Shown piece after piece: positions 21,317 through 31,302 of a stretch of 64,000 nt of DNA (positions within the stretch are counted from its first letter, which is position 1; every line of letters starts with the position of its first letter). The notes under the pieces were generated by a model. The model saw only the letters and a program-made list of their open reading frames with translations. It was not told where the DNA came from and searched no databases. The stretch spans positions 36,116,619 to 36,180,618 of the forward strand of contig OX031071.1 in assembly GCA_943736015.1 (NCBI GenBank), in the 5' to 3' direction. The position numbers were made by a program, and so were the translations under genes. The stretch is from Tridacna crocea (lineage: Eukaryota > Mollusca > Bivalvia > Cardiida > Cardiidae).

Positions 21317-22485
21317 TTATTTTATCATACTACCAAGTTTTACCATTCAAACGTTTGTGAAGCGAATTTTTGTTCTGTTTTCTTTTGTTTAAGGAATTGA
21401 GTACACTGAAGAAATTAGAATTTTCCTTCATGCCCCATTTGAATGAAAAATGACGTCACTGGGAACTGACATTTTTGAAACCTTAGTAATACGTGCCAAA
21501 ACTTGCAGCTTGGCTCATAATCTAGAAATCTAAAAATCAGTATTTTCACTGGTCGCAACCATGAAATATCGAAAAAAAAAATTAAATTACCGTTATTTCT
21601 TGATAACCTACTGTAGAGCATGGGCTAAAATCTCATCATTTTCAATGCCATGGGCTTCTTCAGACAGCATAGATCTTGGATTTATGGCTGTTACGTCGAA
21701 TTGAGTATATCACAGCGACATCATACAATAGCTTGATAACTCATGCATGTGTCCTCATTCGTCGCAACTCGGTCGATTCCATATTTACATGTACATCTAG
21801 CCTCGTCCGAATCAATGTGATTTCCATTTCGGAATGAGAATCACGTGATTATATATATATAGCGCACCATTGACAGATGAAGTTATTCATATCTGTCTAT
21901 TTTTCGGCGAAAACTTCAATCGGAATTGATAAACTTCGTTAAAAAATGAATGTACAAACTGTTTGTAAACTAAAATATACTTAGAAAGATTTTGATAGAA
22001 AATTGAAACCAAAATGTTCTTTTGTAAGAGGAGCCTTACAATGTTCAGAACGGTAAACCGGCGTATTTCCGGGCGATGAATGTACCAATCTGAGGCATAT
22101 CAATCCACCAGTTACAGCCGAGGGATATGATGGCTCCCATCACCCGAAGTATGCTGAATGGCTTGTCCTAGGTTTCCCTATTACTAGGCTAGCGCTTTCA
22201 GGATTCTTGTCAAAGGACATTCACCATTGCAAACCAGAGTACACTAAACAAAGGTTACGAAGTTCTGGAAATTACCGATTCGCTAACAGGTGAAAAGAAC
22301 ACAAATAAAACCCAGTGTCCTTTAATGTTTAATGTATAACATAAACTCTCGGGATTACAGGAAAAATGTGCTAACTCTATATGAATACAATATGCAAATA
22401 GAGCCTTTTTCTTGCAGCCCCTTGGAAGTAATTGTAAGTGTTATTTATGGCTGAAGCTTTCTTGAAAGGCAGCTGTTTAGAGGAA
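21317..22485. other. Stretch without gene
   Basis: It has a short TA run at about 21851-21863. ATTACTAGGCTAGCGCTTTC near 22182 resembles the minus-strand SINE-like sequence at 54557. No supported reading frame. Confidence 0.45.
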
Positions 22486-22729
22486 TTAACTCTTTACCAC
22501 ACAACACCAAGATTTAACCATCCTGTAAAAGAAGACTTTTAAAAATATTGTAGGGGGAAAAAGGAGAAAATGCTGGTAACCAGCATTTTCTCCTTTTTTC
22601 CCCCACAATGTTTTTTCTTTATTCCTATCAAAGACAGAAATCATCACATCAGCTGCAGTAAAAAATTGTCGTCTGCAAATGCCTTAAATTTGGATCAATT
22701 GAATATGTTGTCCTAAGGGGAAGAGTTAA
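22486..22729 (-). mobile_element. HP1 with paired homopolymer expansion
   Basis: TTAACTCTTTACC to GGGGAAGAGTTAA. The hairpin stem has GGGGG and AAAAA on the left and TTTTTT and CCCCC on the right, against GGG/AAAA in the usual form, so both arms expanded. Confidence 0.88.
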
Positions 22730-22896
22730 GGGCCATTAAAACTCCACAATGTGCATGTGCCAGGCTTTGGAGTAGGCGACATAAAAACGCAATGAAATGT
22801 AACAATAATTCTAGAATGTGTCTGGCTTTTTGTGTATGCCTGAAGCTTTATTTACAGTCGAGAGTTCGGGGCAAACGACTTTTAAACGCGGTTAAA

Positions 22897-23530
22897 TTAA
22901 GAAATAATCCTCTTTCTATCGTGGTATATCGTTCATTCTAACATGACACGCGACTTTGGCTCCATAAACACAGTGCAAGGAAAACGTGGTAAAATCTGCA
23001 ACAATCCATGTAGAGTGACGTCATACTATATCGAGTGACGTCATTCAATGAGTGAGTTATTCAATGGAACATAATCTTCATCCGCGTTTTTACTCTAAGT
23101 TTGAACTTGTTTTCGTTTCACTAAGAATTTTCCATGTTAGAATCGAAATAATCTTCTTTCTATCGCCCTCGTGGATTATTTATTGTGCCGCATAACTCAC
23201 AACTGTGGTTTATTGAACGATATACCACGATAGAAAGAAGATTATTTTTTAATTCTAACATGACACGCGACTTTGGCTCTATAAACACAGTGCAAGGCAA
23301 ACGTGGTGAAATCTGCAACAATCCATGTAGAGTGACGTCATTCAATGAGTGAGTTATTCATTGGAACGTAATCTTCATCCGCGTTTTTACTCTTAATTTG
23401 AACTTGTTTTCCTTTCATTAAGAATTGGCCATGTTAGCTATCGCCCTCGAGGATTATTTATTGTGCCTCATAACTCACAACTGTGGTTTATTGAACGATA
23501 TACCACGATAGAAAGAAGATTATTTCTTAA
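22897..23530. mobile_element. TIR element in tandem, TTAAGAAATAATC ends
   Basis: The left end TTAAGAAATAATCCTCTTTC and right end GAAAGAAGATTATTTCTTAA are inverted repeats extending about 38 bp (through TATCGTGGTATATCGTTCA). An internal right end sits at 23215-23250, and the body (TTCTAACATGACACGCGACT) occurs twice, at 22936 and 23253. It looks like a tandem dimer sharing one terminus. Confidence 0.8.
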
Positions 23531-23574
23531 ATAAACCACATTTGTACTTCTTACTTCCTTTAGTGGAGCCGAAC

Positions 23575-23755
23575 CCCAAATGATCAGTCGGTGGCGTGCA
23601 GGACTTGAGAATACAGAATAGGTGGACGCGGGTTTGATCTCTGGCTCGGTCATCTTTTTTTTTTTTCTTCAAGGATTGATGATAATCATTGTGACAGGAT
23701 TCTTGCCTCTCCAACCGCTGACCATTGTCCCGACAATGCTTAATTTCTCTCAAAG
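23575..23755 (+). mobile_element. SINE-A head and body (plus strand)
   Basis: GATCAGTCGG and GGGTTTGATCTC sit at A/B-box positions, followed by GATTGATGATAATCATTGTG and CCGCTGACCATTGTC. It ends where an inverted copy begins. Confidence 0.75.
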
Positions 23756-23932
23756 CTATTGGCTGCTTTCCCACATAGCCATCGACCAGACAATGGTCAG
23801 CGGTGGTAGAGGAATGAATCTTGTTGCAATGACTATCATCAATCCTCGGAAAGAAATTGGCCGAGCCCTGGATCGAGCCCACGACCGCCTGTTCTCAAGT
23901 CTTGCACTGAGCTATCGGGGCTCGGCGTTCTT
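23756..23932 (-). mobile_element. SINE-A head and body (minus strand)
   Basis: CTGCTTTCCCACATAGCCATC, ACAATGGTCAGCGG, CGGAAAGAAATTGGC, GGATCGAGCC and GAGCTATCGGGGCTCGGC are the family read backwards. With the preceding copy it makes an inverted pair. Confidence 0.8.
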
Positions 23933-23998
23933 GAGACTAGTTGGTGAATATATACCCCAGGGTTCTGCTTTCAAAACGCCTCTTCACTCCGATCTTGC

Positions 23999-24227
23999 TG
24001 AACTCATTACCAAACGACATAATCTTAGGTTTGTCCGAATCGAAAGCATTTGCAGACAACAAGGTAAAAGTGAATGAAAATCTAAAATTTGTTTAGTGAA
24101 GGATAAAAATATTGTGGGAAAAGGAGAAAATGCTGGTTACCAGCATGTTCTCCTTTTTCCACAATGTCTTTTTAAAGGCTTCTATTACAGGGTCGTCAAA
24201 AGTCGTCATAGTGTGGTAAAGGGCTAA
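23999..24227 (+). mobile_element. HP1 hairpin MITE
   Basis: ACTCATTACCAAACGACATA to GTGTGGTAAAGGGCTAA; CCAGCATGTTCTCC has one unpaired change in the right arm. Confidence 0.87.
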
Positions 24228-24264
24228 TGAATCAAATTAAACTGTCAAGCCGATGGGAAGAAGC

Positions 24265-24475
24265 GTGGTGTCCGTGGCTGTGAGGTAGAGCGTCCGCCTC
24301 GTAACCATAAGGTTCTGAGTTCGATACTCGGGAGCAGGTGTCAACTTTGGGATTTTTCATTGGCCCACACATTCGGCGCGAGTTCTGGTGTAGTTCCCGG
24401 GAAGCAGAATCGAGAGAGATTAGTATAAATTGTAAGAACTTGTTTCTCAATCGATGTAAACTATATATGTTTAAA
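24265..24475 (+). mobile_element. SINE-B (tRNA-derived)
   Basis: GTGAGGTAGAGCGTCCGCCTC and GAGTTCGATACTC are A- and B-box regions. The body has TTTGGGATTTTTCATTGGCC, ACACATTCGGCGCGAG and AAGCAGAATCGAGAGAGATT, ending AAGAACTTGTTTCTCAATCG. Confidence 0.85.
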
Positions 24476-24530
24476 CTAACCCGAAAGACTTTTCTTAAAG
24501 TTCATAATGTGGAAGAAAATATTTTTCTTA

Positions 24531-24599
24531 TCAGACATTGTGGATCAAAGATCAGACTGCACGTTTCGTGCAGTCCGATCTTTGGTCTACATTGTCTGC
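24531..24599 (+). mobile_element. PAL2 palindrome
   Basis: TCAGACATTGTGGATCAAAG / CTTTGGTCTACATTGTCTG with centre GCACGTTTCGTGCAG. Confidence 0.82.
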
Positions 24600-24639
24600 A
24601 TAAGGTCAGTAAGTCGTGCTTAGCAGCTAAGGTGTTCAA

Positions 24640-24935
24640 ATAGACTAAACTATCGTTGTAATTCATAACATGATTCTAGACTGGTACAGATTGAAGCCTA
24701 GGTGTTCAGATAGACTCTTGTAAACTATTGTTGTAATACATGGCATAATTCTAGACTTGTACAGATTGAAGCCGAGGTGTTCAGATAGACTCTTGTAAAC
24801 TATCTCTCTAATACATGGCAAAATTCTAGACTTGTCCAGATTGAAGCCTAGGTATTCAGATAGACTCTTGTAAACTATTTTTGTAATACATGACAATTCT
24901 AGACTGTACAGATTGAAGCCTAGGTGTTCAGACAA
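24640..24935. repeat. 75-bp tandem repeat derived from an HP1 arm
   Basis: ACAGATTGAAGCCTAGGTGT-like blocks start at 24686, 24761, 24836 and 24908. The unit (CTAGACTTGTACAGATTGAA then GTTCAGA) matches the HP1 left arm (TTAGACTGGTCCAAATTGAA then TTTGCAGA). The last unit continues as HP1 (CAGACAACAAAATAAATGTG) to about 25080, where a worn hairpin follows. Confidence 0.78.
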
Positions 24936-25080
24936 CAAAATAAATGTGGATCAAATGGATCTAATGTACGTTATCTTTTAAGGCATAGAAAACATTGTAG
25001 CGAAAGAAAGAAATGTCGGTTAATCGCATGTTCTTCTATTTGCATCAAGTTTTCATTAGCCATCTCTTTCAGGGTTGTGT

Positions 25081-25296
25081 TTAACCTTGATCACACAATG
25101 ACGACTTTTAACGCCCCGGAGAAAGAAGCCTTTTGAAAACATTGTGGTAAAAGGAGAAAATGCTGGTCTCCTTTTCGAACAAAGTTTTCTACCCTATCAT
25201 AGCAAATTTGCGCCATTTGTGCCACTTTGAAATTGTCATCTGTAAATGCTTTCAATTTGGTCAGGTCTAAAATTTTGCTTTGTGGTAACGGGTTAA
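25081..25296 (-). mobile_element. HP1 lacking one hairpin arm
   Basis: GGAGAAAATGCTGGT joins directly to CTCCTTTTCGAAC, so most of the right arm is gone. The rest (AAATTGTCATCTGTAAATGC, GTGGTAACGGGTTAA) is typical. Confidence 0.83.
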
Positions 25297-25398
25297 TTAA
25301 AACGAGGGACTATTGTTATAAAGGACGTTGCATGGAAGTGAGTTTAGTGTCCGAAATGGGCCTGCAACACGCGACAAGGGGCATTTGGACATTTGCGT

Positions 25399-25561
25399 AA
25401 AGTGTCGTCTCGGCTCAGCCTGCGCAATCCACAAAGACACTTTCCGTTTGTTATGTAAATTTCTGTTTTGCGGAAGTCTACTGAAGTACACAGTCTAATG
25501 TAGTCGTAAAGTGCCGTTTCGGATTAAGCTCGTCCGCGCAGGCCGATCCGAGACGACACTT
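25399..25561 (+). mobile_element. PAL3 double-palindrome element
   Basis: Two imperfect hairpins (AAGTGTCGTCTCGGCTCAGC at left; GTGCCGTTTCGGATTAAG / CCGATCCGAGACGACAC at right) are separated by TAAATTTCTGTTTTGCGGAA and TCTAATGTAGTCGTAAAG. The same two-hairpin layout recurs at 48957-49140. Confidence 0.75.
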
Positions 25562-25611
25562 CAGGCAAATGTACGAATGCTCCTTTTCCCGTTTTGTAAG
25601 CTAGTTATGTG

Positions 25612-25785
25612 ACGCAGCGTCGGCCTCGTAATCATAAGGTACTGAGTCCGATACCCGGGAGCGGATGTCAGTTTTAGGACTGTTCATTGGCACACACATT
25701 CGGTGCCAGTACTTGTATAATTCCCTGGAAGCAGAATCGAGAGGGAATAGTGTAAGTTGTTAGAACTTGTTTCTCAAAAGATATT
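25612..25785 (+). mobile_element. SINE-B, head truncated
   Basis: GCGTCGGCCTCGTAATCATA and GAGTCCGATACCC followed by the family body and AGAACTTGTTTCTCAAAAG. Confidence 0.8.
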
Positions 25786-25794
25786 GAGGTAGAT

Positions 25795-26142
25795 CTAGTA
25801 GACCCGTAACACTCCTAGTACAACATGGAATAAAATTTCTTGGTAGTTGATAAATACGGATTTATACAGATATAATATATTTGCACATTTTCAACCGATC
25901 AGAAATTCCTTTGATGTCTATTTTGAAATTATTTGCTGGTATTTTTGTTAGTTTTCAGAAAAGGGAGGTAATTCTTATCTCCCTTTCTAATGAGAATATA
26001 GTGGTTTTAGATTTATAAATGACAATTCTAAGGAGAAAAAAAAAGGGAAAAAGTGGTTCGGTTAAAGTAGATCTAGTACAATAATACCCATTTTTGATTG
26101 CAGCAAATTTTGAAGGATAACATCACACTGGAAATAGCTTTT
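25795..26142 (+). mobile_element. TR-G element, copy 4, right end interrupted
   Basis: GTAACACTCCTAGTACAACA, TGTCTATTTTGAAATTATTT and GGTAATTCTTATCTCCC are family blocks. The right end stops at GGAAATAGCTTTTTTTTT, where a TATACTGCAAAG element begins. Confidence 0.8.
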
Positions 26143-26642
26143 TTTTTATTATACTGCAAAGAAATTTCTCGTGATCTGATTGGTTAACATACCGGGAACA
26201 TAATATCATGTTCCCTGGCAAAAACCACGTAAAACCAGTTTCCCTTTTGAGTGCCCCGTAAACATCACTACACGTGCAATACATCATCCAAAATGGCGGC
26301 GTCGATCGATCACCAGACTGCACATTTATGCACCAAACTGCACGTTTTAGTGACAGAAGTTTCCAGTGACGTCAGTTTTCATTGAACTGGGGCACACAGA
26401 AGGGAATTTTTATTTCGTCAGCAATCTCGAATCGTTAGAGTATACAACAGGAAAATACGCGCCTTGAAAGGGTAAAACTTTGCAGTATAATAAATTCGTT
26501 GTACGGTCAGGTGGCAGGGGACTTGGAAACTTGTTCACGGCTGTGGTGAATCATGTCGCCACCTCGCCTTCGGCTCGGGGCGACATGATTAACCACAGCC
26601 TTGAACAAGTTTCCAAGTCCCCTGCCACCTGACCGTACAACT
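26143..26642. mobile_element. TATACTGCAAAG element plus ACGGTCAGGTGG palindrome
   Basis: ATTATACTGCAAAG (26147) and CTTTGCAGTATAAT (about 26479-26492) are exact inverted ends of the first module. It is followed by a large palindrome, TACGGTCAGGTGGCAGGGG to CCCCTGCCACCTGACCGTA. Sequence between them includes AAAATGGCGGCGTCGATCG and AGTGACGTCAG. It is related to 20690-21316. Confidence 0.85.
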
Positions 26643-26744
26643 AATATTGTATTACGGGTACACTACCTTGAATAAATATGCTGAAGCTAGGAATACAATG
26701 AAATATAAGGAAATCAGTTTTATTTTTGAACATAAAGATGCCAT

Positions 26745-26750
26745 TTTATT
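26745..26750 (-). promoter_or_regulatory. Putative polyadenylation signal for the GPCR
   Basis: AATAAA on the minus strand about 41 nt after the GPCR stop codon. A second AATAAA-like site lies at 26718-26723. Position fits, but the motif is common in AT-rich DNA. Confidence 0.45.
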
Positions 26751-26790
26751 GTTAAAAAAAGACAATAAAAACACAAACAAAACAATGATT

Positions 26791-28074
26791 TTACTCGCGA
26801 GCGGAAACAAGAGTTTTAATACTTTCAAAAAGACGTTTTACACCATGTCTAAAATTCTGATTGTAAAAACAATAAATAATTGGATTCATTGCACAATTGA
26901 TTAGATATGATCTAAGAAAGAAGTGGTATGCCATTTTACTTCCGGTTGACATCTGATCGTACATATTCGGGTACTGGTTCCTTAAACTAACTATAACAAG
27001 ATACGGAATGAAACTTACTTCGAATACGAATGTTACTAAAAATAGCATGCATGTCAATCGTTTTGTTCTGAAAATATGTCCGCCATGTTTTCGTGAAAGA
27101 CTGAGATCGATTGTTGATTGGCTGCTGGATGTCCTTGACACCTTTCTCGGATTTCCTCGGCCGTCATCGACGTCCTGCTGTCGTATGCTCGTATGTTTCG
27201 TACTAAATGAGAGCACAGAATAAGAACTGTTTTGTCTTTGAAGTAAAATACTTTGAGATGATTTTGACATGTCCGAGTTTTGAAATTTATGCTGCAACAC
27301 AAGCTTCCTGGCGATGCATATATACAAAAAAGCTAACACAATGAAAACAACGATATGCCCTACAAAGAAATAAATCAACAAGAAATTGGGATATGACGTA
27401 TTTCTTACGTCATCGTCTATGAGACAGGTTTTCCCATGAACTGTGACGTTGTACACAGTAACTGTATACGTGAATGTACCATAACCCCACACCATAGGCA
27501 AGGCAGACAAAATGGCGGCCGTTGCTATGGATAAGCAGATCATTTTAGTGAAGAATGACGTGTAACGTGGTTTTAATGGTGTACAAATAGAACGGAACCT
27601 CTCCACTGCAATTGCAACCAGGACAAAAGAAGATGTGTTGTTCATGGCGGCCGTTAGAAAGCGAGACAACTTGCACAACCATGGAACGTCGAATGTACTG
27701 AAATGAGTGATCAGGTACATTTCCATTGGCAAACTAACTAAACAATTAGTTAAATCGCTGAGTGCCAGAGTTATTATGAAATAACCGGCGGTGCTACGTT
27801 TCATCTTTGTTATATAAACCATGACAGCAATCATGTTTCCGGGAACTCCCAATACTAACAGTATACACGCTAAAATAAATGACGGTGTCAATATGTGAAA
27901 TTGCGATTGATTCATTATCTTCAACACTTCCGTCACGCGCTCGGTGTCAGTTCTCCCGGATGTGTCCGGATTATAAACATCCGGGAGGCTTGAATTTCCA
28001 AGCATGTTTCCAATTTCGCTGATAACTATGTCTGTGGAATTAATCCCCATGTTAGCGTTATTGGAGAGTGCCAT
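26791..28074 (-). CDS. Class A (rhodopsin-like) G-protein-coupled receptor, orphan
   Basis: Predicted plasma-membrane receptor that would signal through heterotrimeric G proteins; the ligand is unknown. Counting from the chosen Met, TM1 spans about 64-88 with G79-N80. TM2 has LALSDL with D107. C134 before TM3 and C217 in the second outer loop could form the usual disulphide. The DRY position reads E158-R159-F160. TM6 has S-F-I-P (354-357) where CWxP is usual, and TM7 has NPIIY at 397-401, followed by a short helix-8 segment. N12, N27, N55, N209 and N225 are NxS/T sites on the outer side. The third inner loop is long (about 84 residues) and serine-rich, with a PKA-like R-K-V-S at 310-313. The frame is intronless. 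It stays open to a GTG at 28119, but a stop lies immediately before that; the first ATG is at 28074 (purine at -3, G at +4), giving 427 aa. A peptide-type receptor is likely from overall pattern; subfamily is uncertain. An upstream non-coding or short coding exon is possible. Confidence 0.93.
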   Translation of the reverse strand: MALSNNANMGINSTDIVISEIGNMLGNSSLPDVYNPDTSGRTDTERVTEVLKIMNQSQFHILTPSFILACILLVLGVPGNMIAVMVYITKMKRSTAGYFIITLALSDLTNCLVSLPMEMYLITHFSTFDVPWLCKLSRFLTAAMNNTSSFVLVAIAVERFRSICTPLKPRYTSFFTKMICLSIATAAILSALPMVWGYGTFTYTVTVYNVTVHGKTCLIDDDVRNTSYPNFLLIYFFVGHIVVFIVLAFLYICIARKLVLQHKFQNSDMSKSSQSILLQRQNSSYSVLSFSTKHTSIRQQDVDDGRGNPRKVSRTSSSQSTIDLSLSRKHGGHIFRTKRLTCMLFLVTFVFEVSFIPYLVIVSLRNQYPNMYDQMSTGSKMAYHFFLRSYLINCAMNPIIYCFYNQNFRHGVKRLFESIKTLVSARE

Positions 28075-28119
28075 TTCACATGTAACAGGTTTAACAAACA
28101 ACACAGTTTTAGTTTCCAC

Positions 28120-30221
28120 TTAGTTGATGAAAATTGCTGTCCTCGACCGGCAGTGAAAGGCAACGCAATTTCCAACCAATGAAACTTTATACCTTCTGAT
28201 TGTTTCACATTATCTCGCTCCCGGGTGTTCTCGCGGGAATCACCTAAATAGACAGGCCTTTATACTGGAATGAAAATGAAATACTTCCAATTGATAGTTT
28301 CCTCTGTTAATTTGTGAGGCAAACCGTTTTCCTGGTCTGACAAGATTAATTCTATATTATAAAGTGCATTTAGCTGTATCTCTCCAGTCAGTATCTAATG
28401 AAAAGTTAATTTCTATGTCTACGAACGTCGGTTTAACATATCGCAAACATGGAATTGGATAGCATAAACCAATCTAATTAGTTGTCTGAATATTTCCGAG
28501 TTTTCACACTAATATACCTGATTATACGTCCCTCATGTACCATTTATAGAGGGTAACGTCTTGGAAGTCTTATAAATGTTCAATAAAATGTCTTTGGTGT
28601 TATGAAATATTCAGATGATGTAAGTTCAGCTTCCGGTGATAGTTGGTGCCTGGTAATATCGTCTTACATCAATGTCGTAAAACTATTGTCTTTAATGCAA
28701 GGGCGTGATTAGAAAATAGTCTGTAAACACAATCCTTAAACACTTTGCCACGAGTCAAACTTCGCAAGCAGCTCCTTCAAAAAACACTCAATGGTTCAAA
28801 CTACTTGATAATTAATTGCTTTTGTAATTTGAGACTGTCAGGAAAGAGCACAAAAATTTGGGATGTTAATTCAGTTCATACCGTGATAGCATTAACATGA
28901 CTGGTAGTCTATTATTTCAGTGTCGAACTAAGTGCCTGCGTGTAACTGATTACTTGTTCTACACTTGCTCTGTAGTTGGCACTCAGTCGCTTTATAGTTT
29001 CTTTGCAGCAAACTGCTCCATACTGGTGATATGTTTTGTTCGTTATCAATAAAAGAACATGCGACACAACATGTGCCCTAAGTGTATCTAATGGATGTCG
29101 GTCATTTTTGAGTCCTCGGGGAACCTCTGGATCACAAAACTCAAGGTTTAAGTTTCTCAGGAGCATTTGTTCCTAGACCATAGATGTCTCTGAGGTTTGT
29201 GACGACTGTAGAGCAAAGCTACACACGTCAATCGAATCTTGTTTCAAATATTCCCACTTGGAGTATTTCTGTTATAAAAGAGGCACACAATGCAGTTTCA
29301 ACGTTTCCTGACTTCGTTCATTGTTACATCATGGAGTTTTAAGTATCCGAATTCGGCCCCAACTTGATGCAAATTCCTTGAACACTTTTATACCTCAGAA
29401 TCTTCTTCTGACACAAACAGCGTTTCAAGTATGCACAAAAACCAAATCTCATTTAATTCTTCTGATCAACAAATCTAAATTTCACCATCAGTTTTTGAAA
29501 AATATTTTAAGCCATTTTAGGAAGATGCTTTTGAAAACGAGACGATAACGACACTTAAATAGCTTTCAATTCCAGACAGTTTTAGCCTTTGTCGCAGTAA
29601 ATGTGATAATGTCGTTCCCCTCGAGATATTACAGAGTTAATTTTGCGGGAAAAATCTCTGTTTAGAGTTCCTGTCACGGATTTCCATATTCATACGACAT
29701 TTCCGAGAACATCTTGGGTTGCAAAGTAATCACAAAAAAAGTAGTTCCATATAATAACACTTTCTTCCTTTCATTTAGAGATATTCATCCGATTACAGAG
29801 ACATGATATTTGGATCCCAATTTCCATCACTTTTAATCGTATTCATGAGAAAAAACAGCAAATAAGCTTAACTTCAACGAGGCCAGTGTTTCACTTAGTC
29901 ACTTTTCTGTGAACATTTGGAGCGTCATCCAAATATCAAGGTCGCTCTCTCTAAGCCAAATGTAGTCTTGATAAAGTTGTCATCTGAAGACAGTTTTCAG
30001 AAATAACTCGAAAATCATAACTAGCTCTGAAATGTCTCACTTATAGATAATGACGTCACATTATGTCGTTGGGGAACTTGTCAGTGCGCTCTGACTGTAA
30101 CCATATGCCCTGTAATAAAAATAGAACACAGTAAACCTTACAATAGTACAACACGAATTCAACTCATTAACTTTTTAAACGAACTTACCCTGAGTTTGAA
30201 ATTTTATGATTTTGACTCATG
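28120..30221. other. Apparently single-copy 5' flank of the GPCR
   Basis: None of the window's repeat families was recognised in this 2.1-kb stretch, unlike almost everywhere else. A minus-strand 84-aa open frame (28912-29166) has no recognisable domain. Promoter elements for the receptor are expected here, but none could be identified with confidence. Confidence 0.55.
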
Positions 30222-30300
30222 TCGTCGGTTTACTTCGAAAACCTCGTAAATACAGCTTGTCACAAGCTGTAGTTACGAGGTTTTCGAAGTAAACCGACGA
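30222..30300. mobile_element. PAL4 palindrome, nearly perfect
   Basis: TCGTCGGTTTACTTCGAAAA to TTTTCGAAGTAAACCGACGA, with arms of about 38 bp and a two-base centre; one AA/GT mismatch near CCTCGTAAATACAG. Confidence 0.88.
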
Positions 30301-30392
30301 TATCCAACTGAATAAGATGAAACTTTCAAATTGATAGTAAAAATCCAGATTGTGTTATTTCGAAGGTATTTTAGGGGAAATAAATCTCCTTA

Positions 30393-30575
30393 TCGGACAG
30401 TGTAGACCAAGATCAGACTGCACGTTCTTTGCTGTCTGGTCTTGCATCTACACTATCCACATAAAGATCTTTTGGTCGCACATATCAGCCAAAGGGTTTA
30501 TTTTCAATGATTTACAATTTGCTCTTACTAACGAGCGGAAGGTATTTATAATTATAGACTTGCAGGTATAAAACA
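30393..30575 (+). mobile_element. PAL2 palindrome with 3' body
   Basis: The hairpin (30393-30459) has several mismatches. The following GTCGCACATATCAGCCAAAG, ATTTACAATTTGCTCTTACT and GCGGAAGGTATTTATAATTA recur inverted at 43505-43612, so PAL2 hairpins can be part of an element of about 180 bp. Confidence 0.78.
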
Positions 30576-30601
30576 ACCATGCATAAAGATATTTGAACAA
30601 A

Positions 30602-30961
30602 TTAAGGAAATACCATCCAAACGCTTCTAGTGCAACATGCAGTGAAATTTCTTATTAGTTGATAAATAAGGATTTATACATATAATAGTTGTGTACATTT
30701 CTAACATTTCCTTTGATGTCCATCTTGAAATCATTTGTTGATATTTTTGTTAGTTTTGAGAAAAGGGAGGTAATTATCATCTCCCGTTGTAATGAGAATA
30801 GAGTGGCCCAAGATTTGTAATTGATAATTCCAAGAAGGACAGAATAGAAAAAGTGGCTCGGTCAATGTCGTACAAAAATACTCATTTTCAATCATATCTA
30901 CTTTTTTAGGATAAATTTATAGTGGAAATAACTGTTTTCCATTAGTATGGTACCACGTTAA
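30602..30961 (+). mobile_element. TR-G element, copy 5
   Basis: TTAAGGAAATACCATCCAAA at left and ATGGTACCACGTTAA at right share TTAA, G and TACCAT in inverted order. Interior family blocks are intact. Confidence 0.85.
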
Positions 30962-31083
30962 ACCCAAAGTGAAACGGCAACCCGGCAAAAGGAGGTTTAA
31001 TGTATCTTTGTAACGCTTGATTTATTGATTGAATGGCGATTTACGCCGCTTTCAACATTTATTTTAGTCATACCATGTTGCAC

Positions 31084-31302
31084 TTAACCCATTACCACAC
31101 AATCCCTACATTAACGACCCCGTAAAAGAAGCCTTTAGGGTTAAAGGAGAAAATGCTGGTAACCAGCATTTTCTCCTTTTCCCACAATGTTTTCCACCCT
31201 TCACAAATCAAAAATTCAAATTTTCAGTCACTTTTATTTTATCGTCTGCAAATGCTTCCGATTTGGACAAATCTAAGGTTTTGTCGTTTGGTAAAGAGTT
31301 AA
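31084..31302 (-). mobile_element. HP1 hairpin MITE (first of an abutting pair)
   Basis: TTAACCCATTACCACACAAT to GGTAAAGAGTTAA. The left hairpin base is altered to CCTTTAGGGTTAAAGGAG; the right arm is normal. Confidence 0.88.

Noticed and set aside
22897-23530. TGACGTCA sites as CRE promoter elements
   Set aside because: They occur inside several repeat families (22897, 20690, 37340) and are not near any gene start.
23622-24077. 151-aa plus-strand frame
   Set aside because: Runs through the inverted SINE-A pair into an HP1; no protein similarity recognised.
28912-29166. 84-aa minus-strand frame upstream of the GPCR
   Set aside because: No domain, no paralogue in the window and no clear start context; length is within chance expectation.
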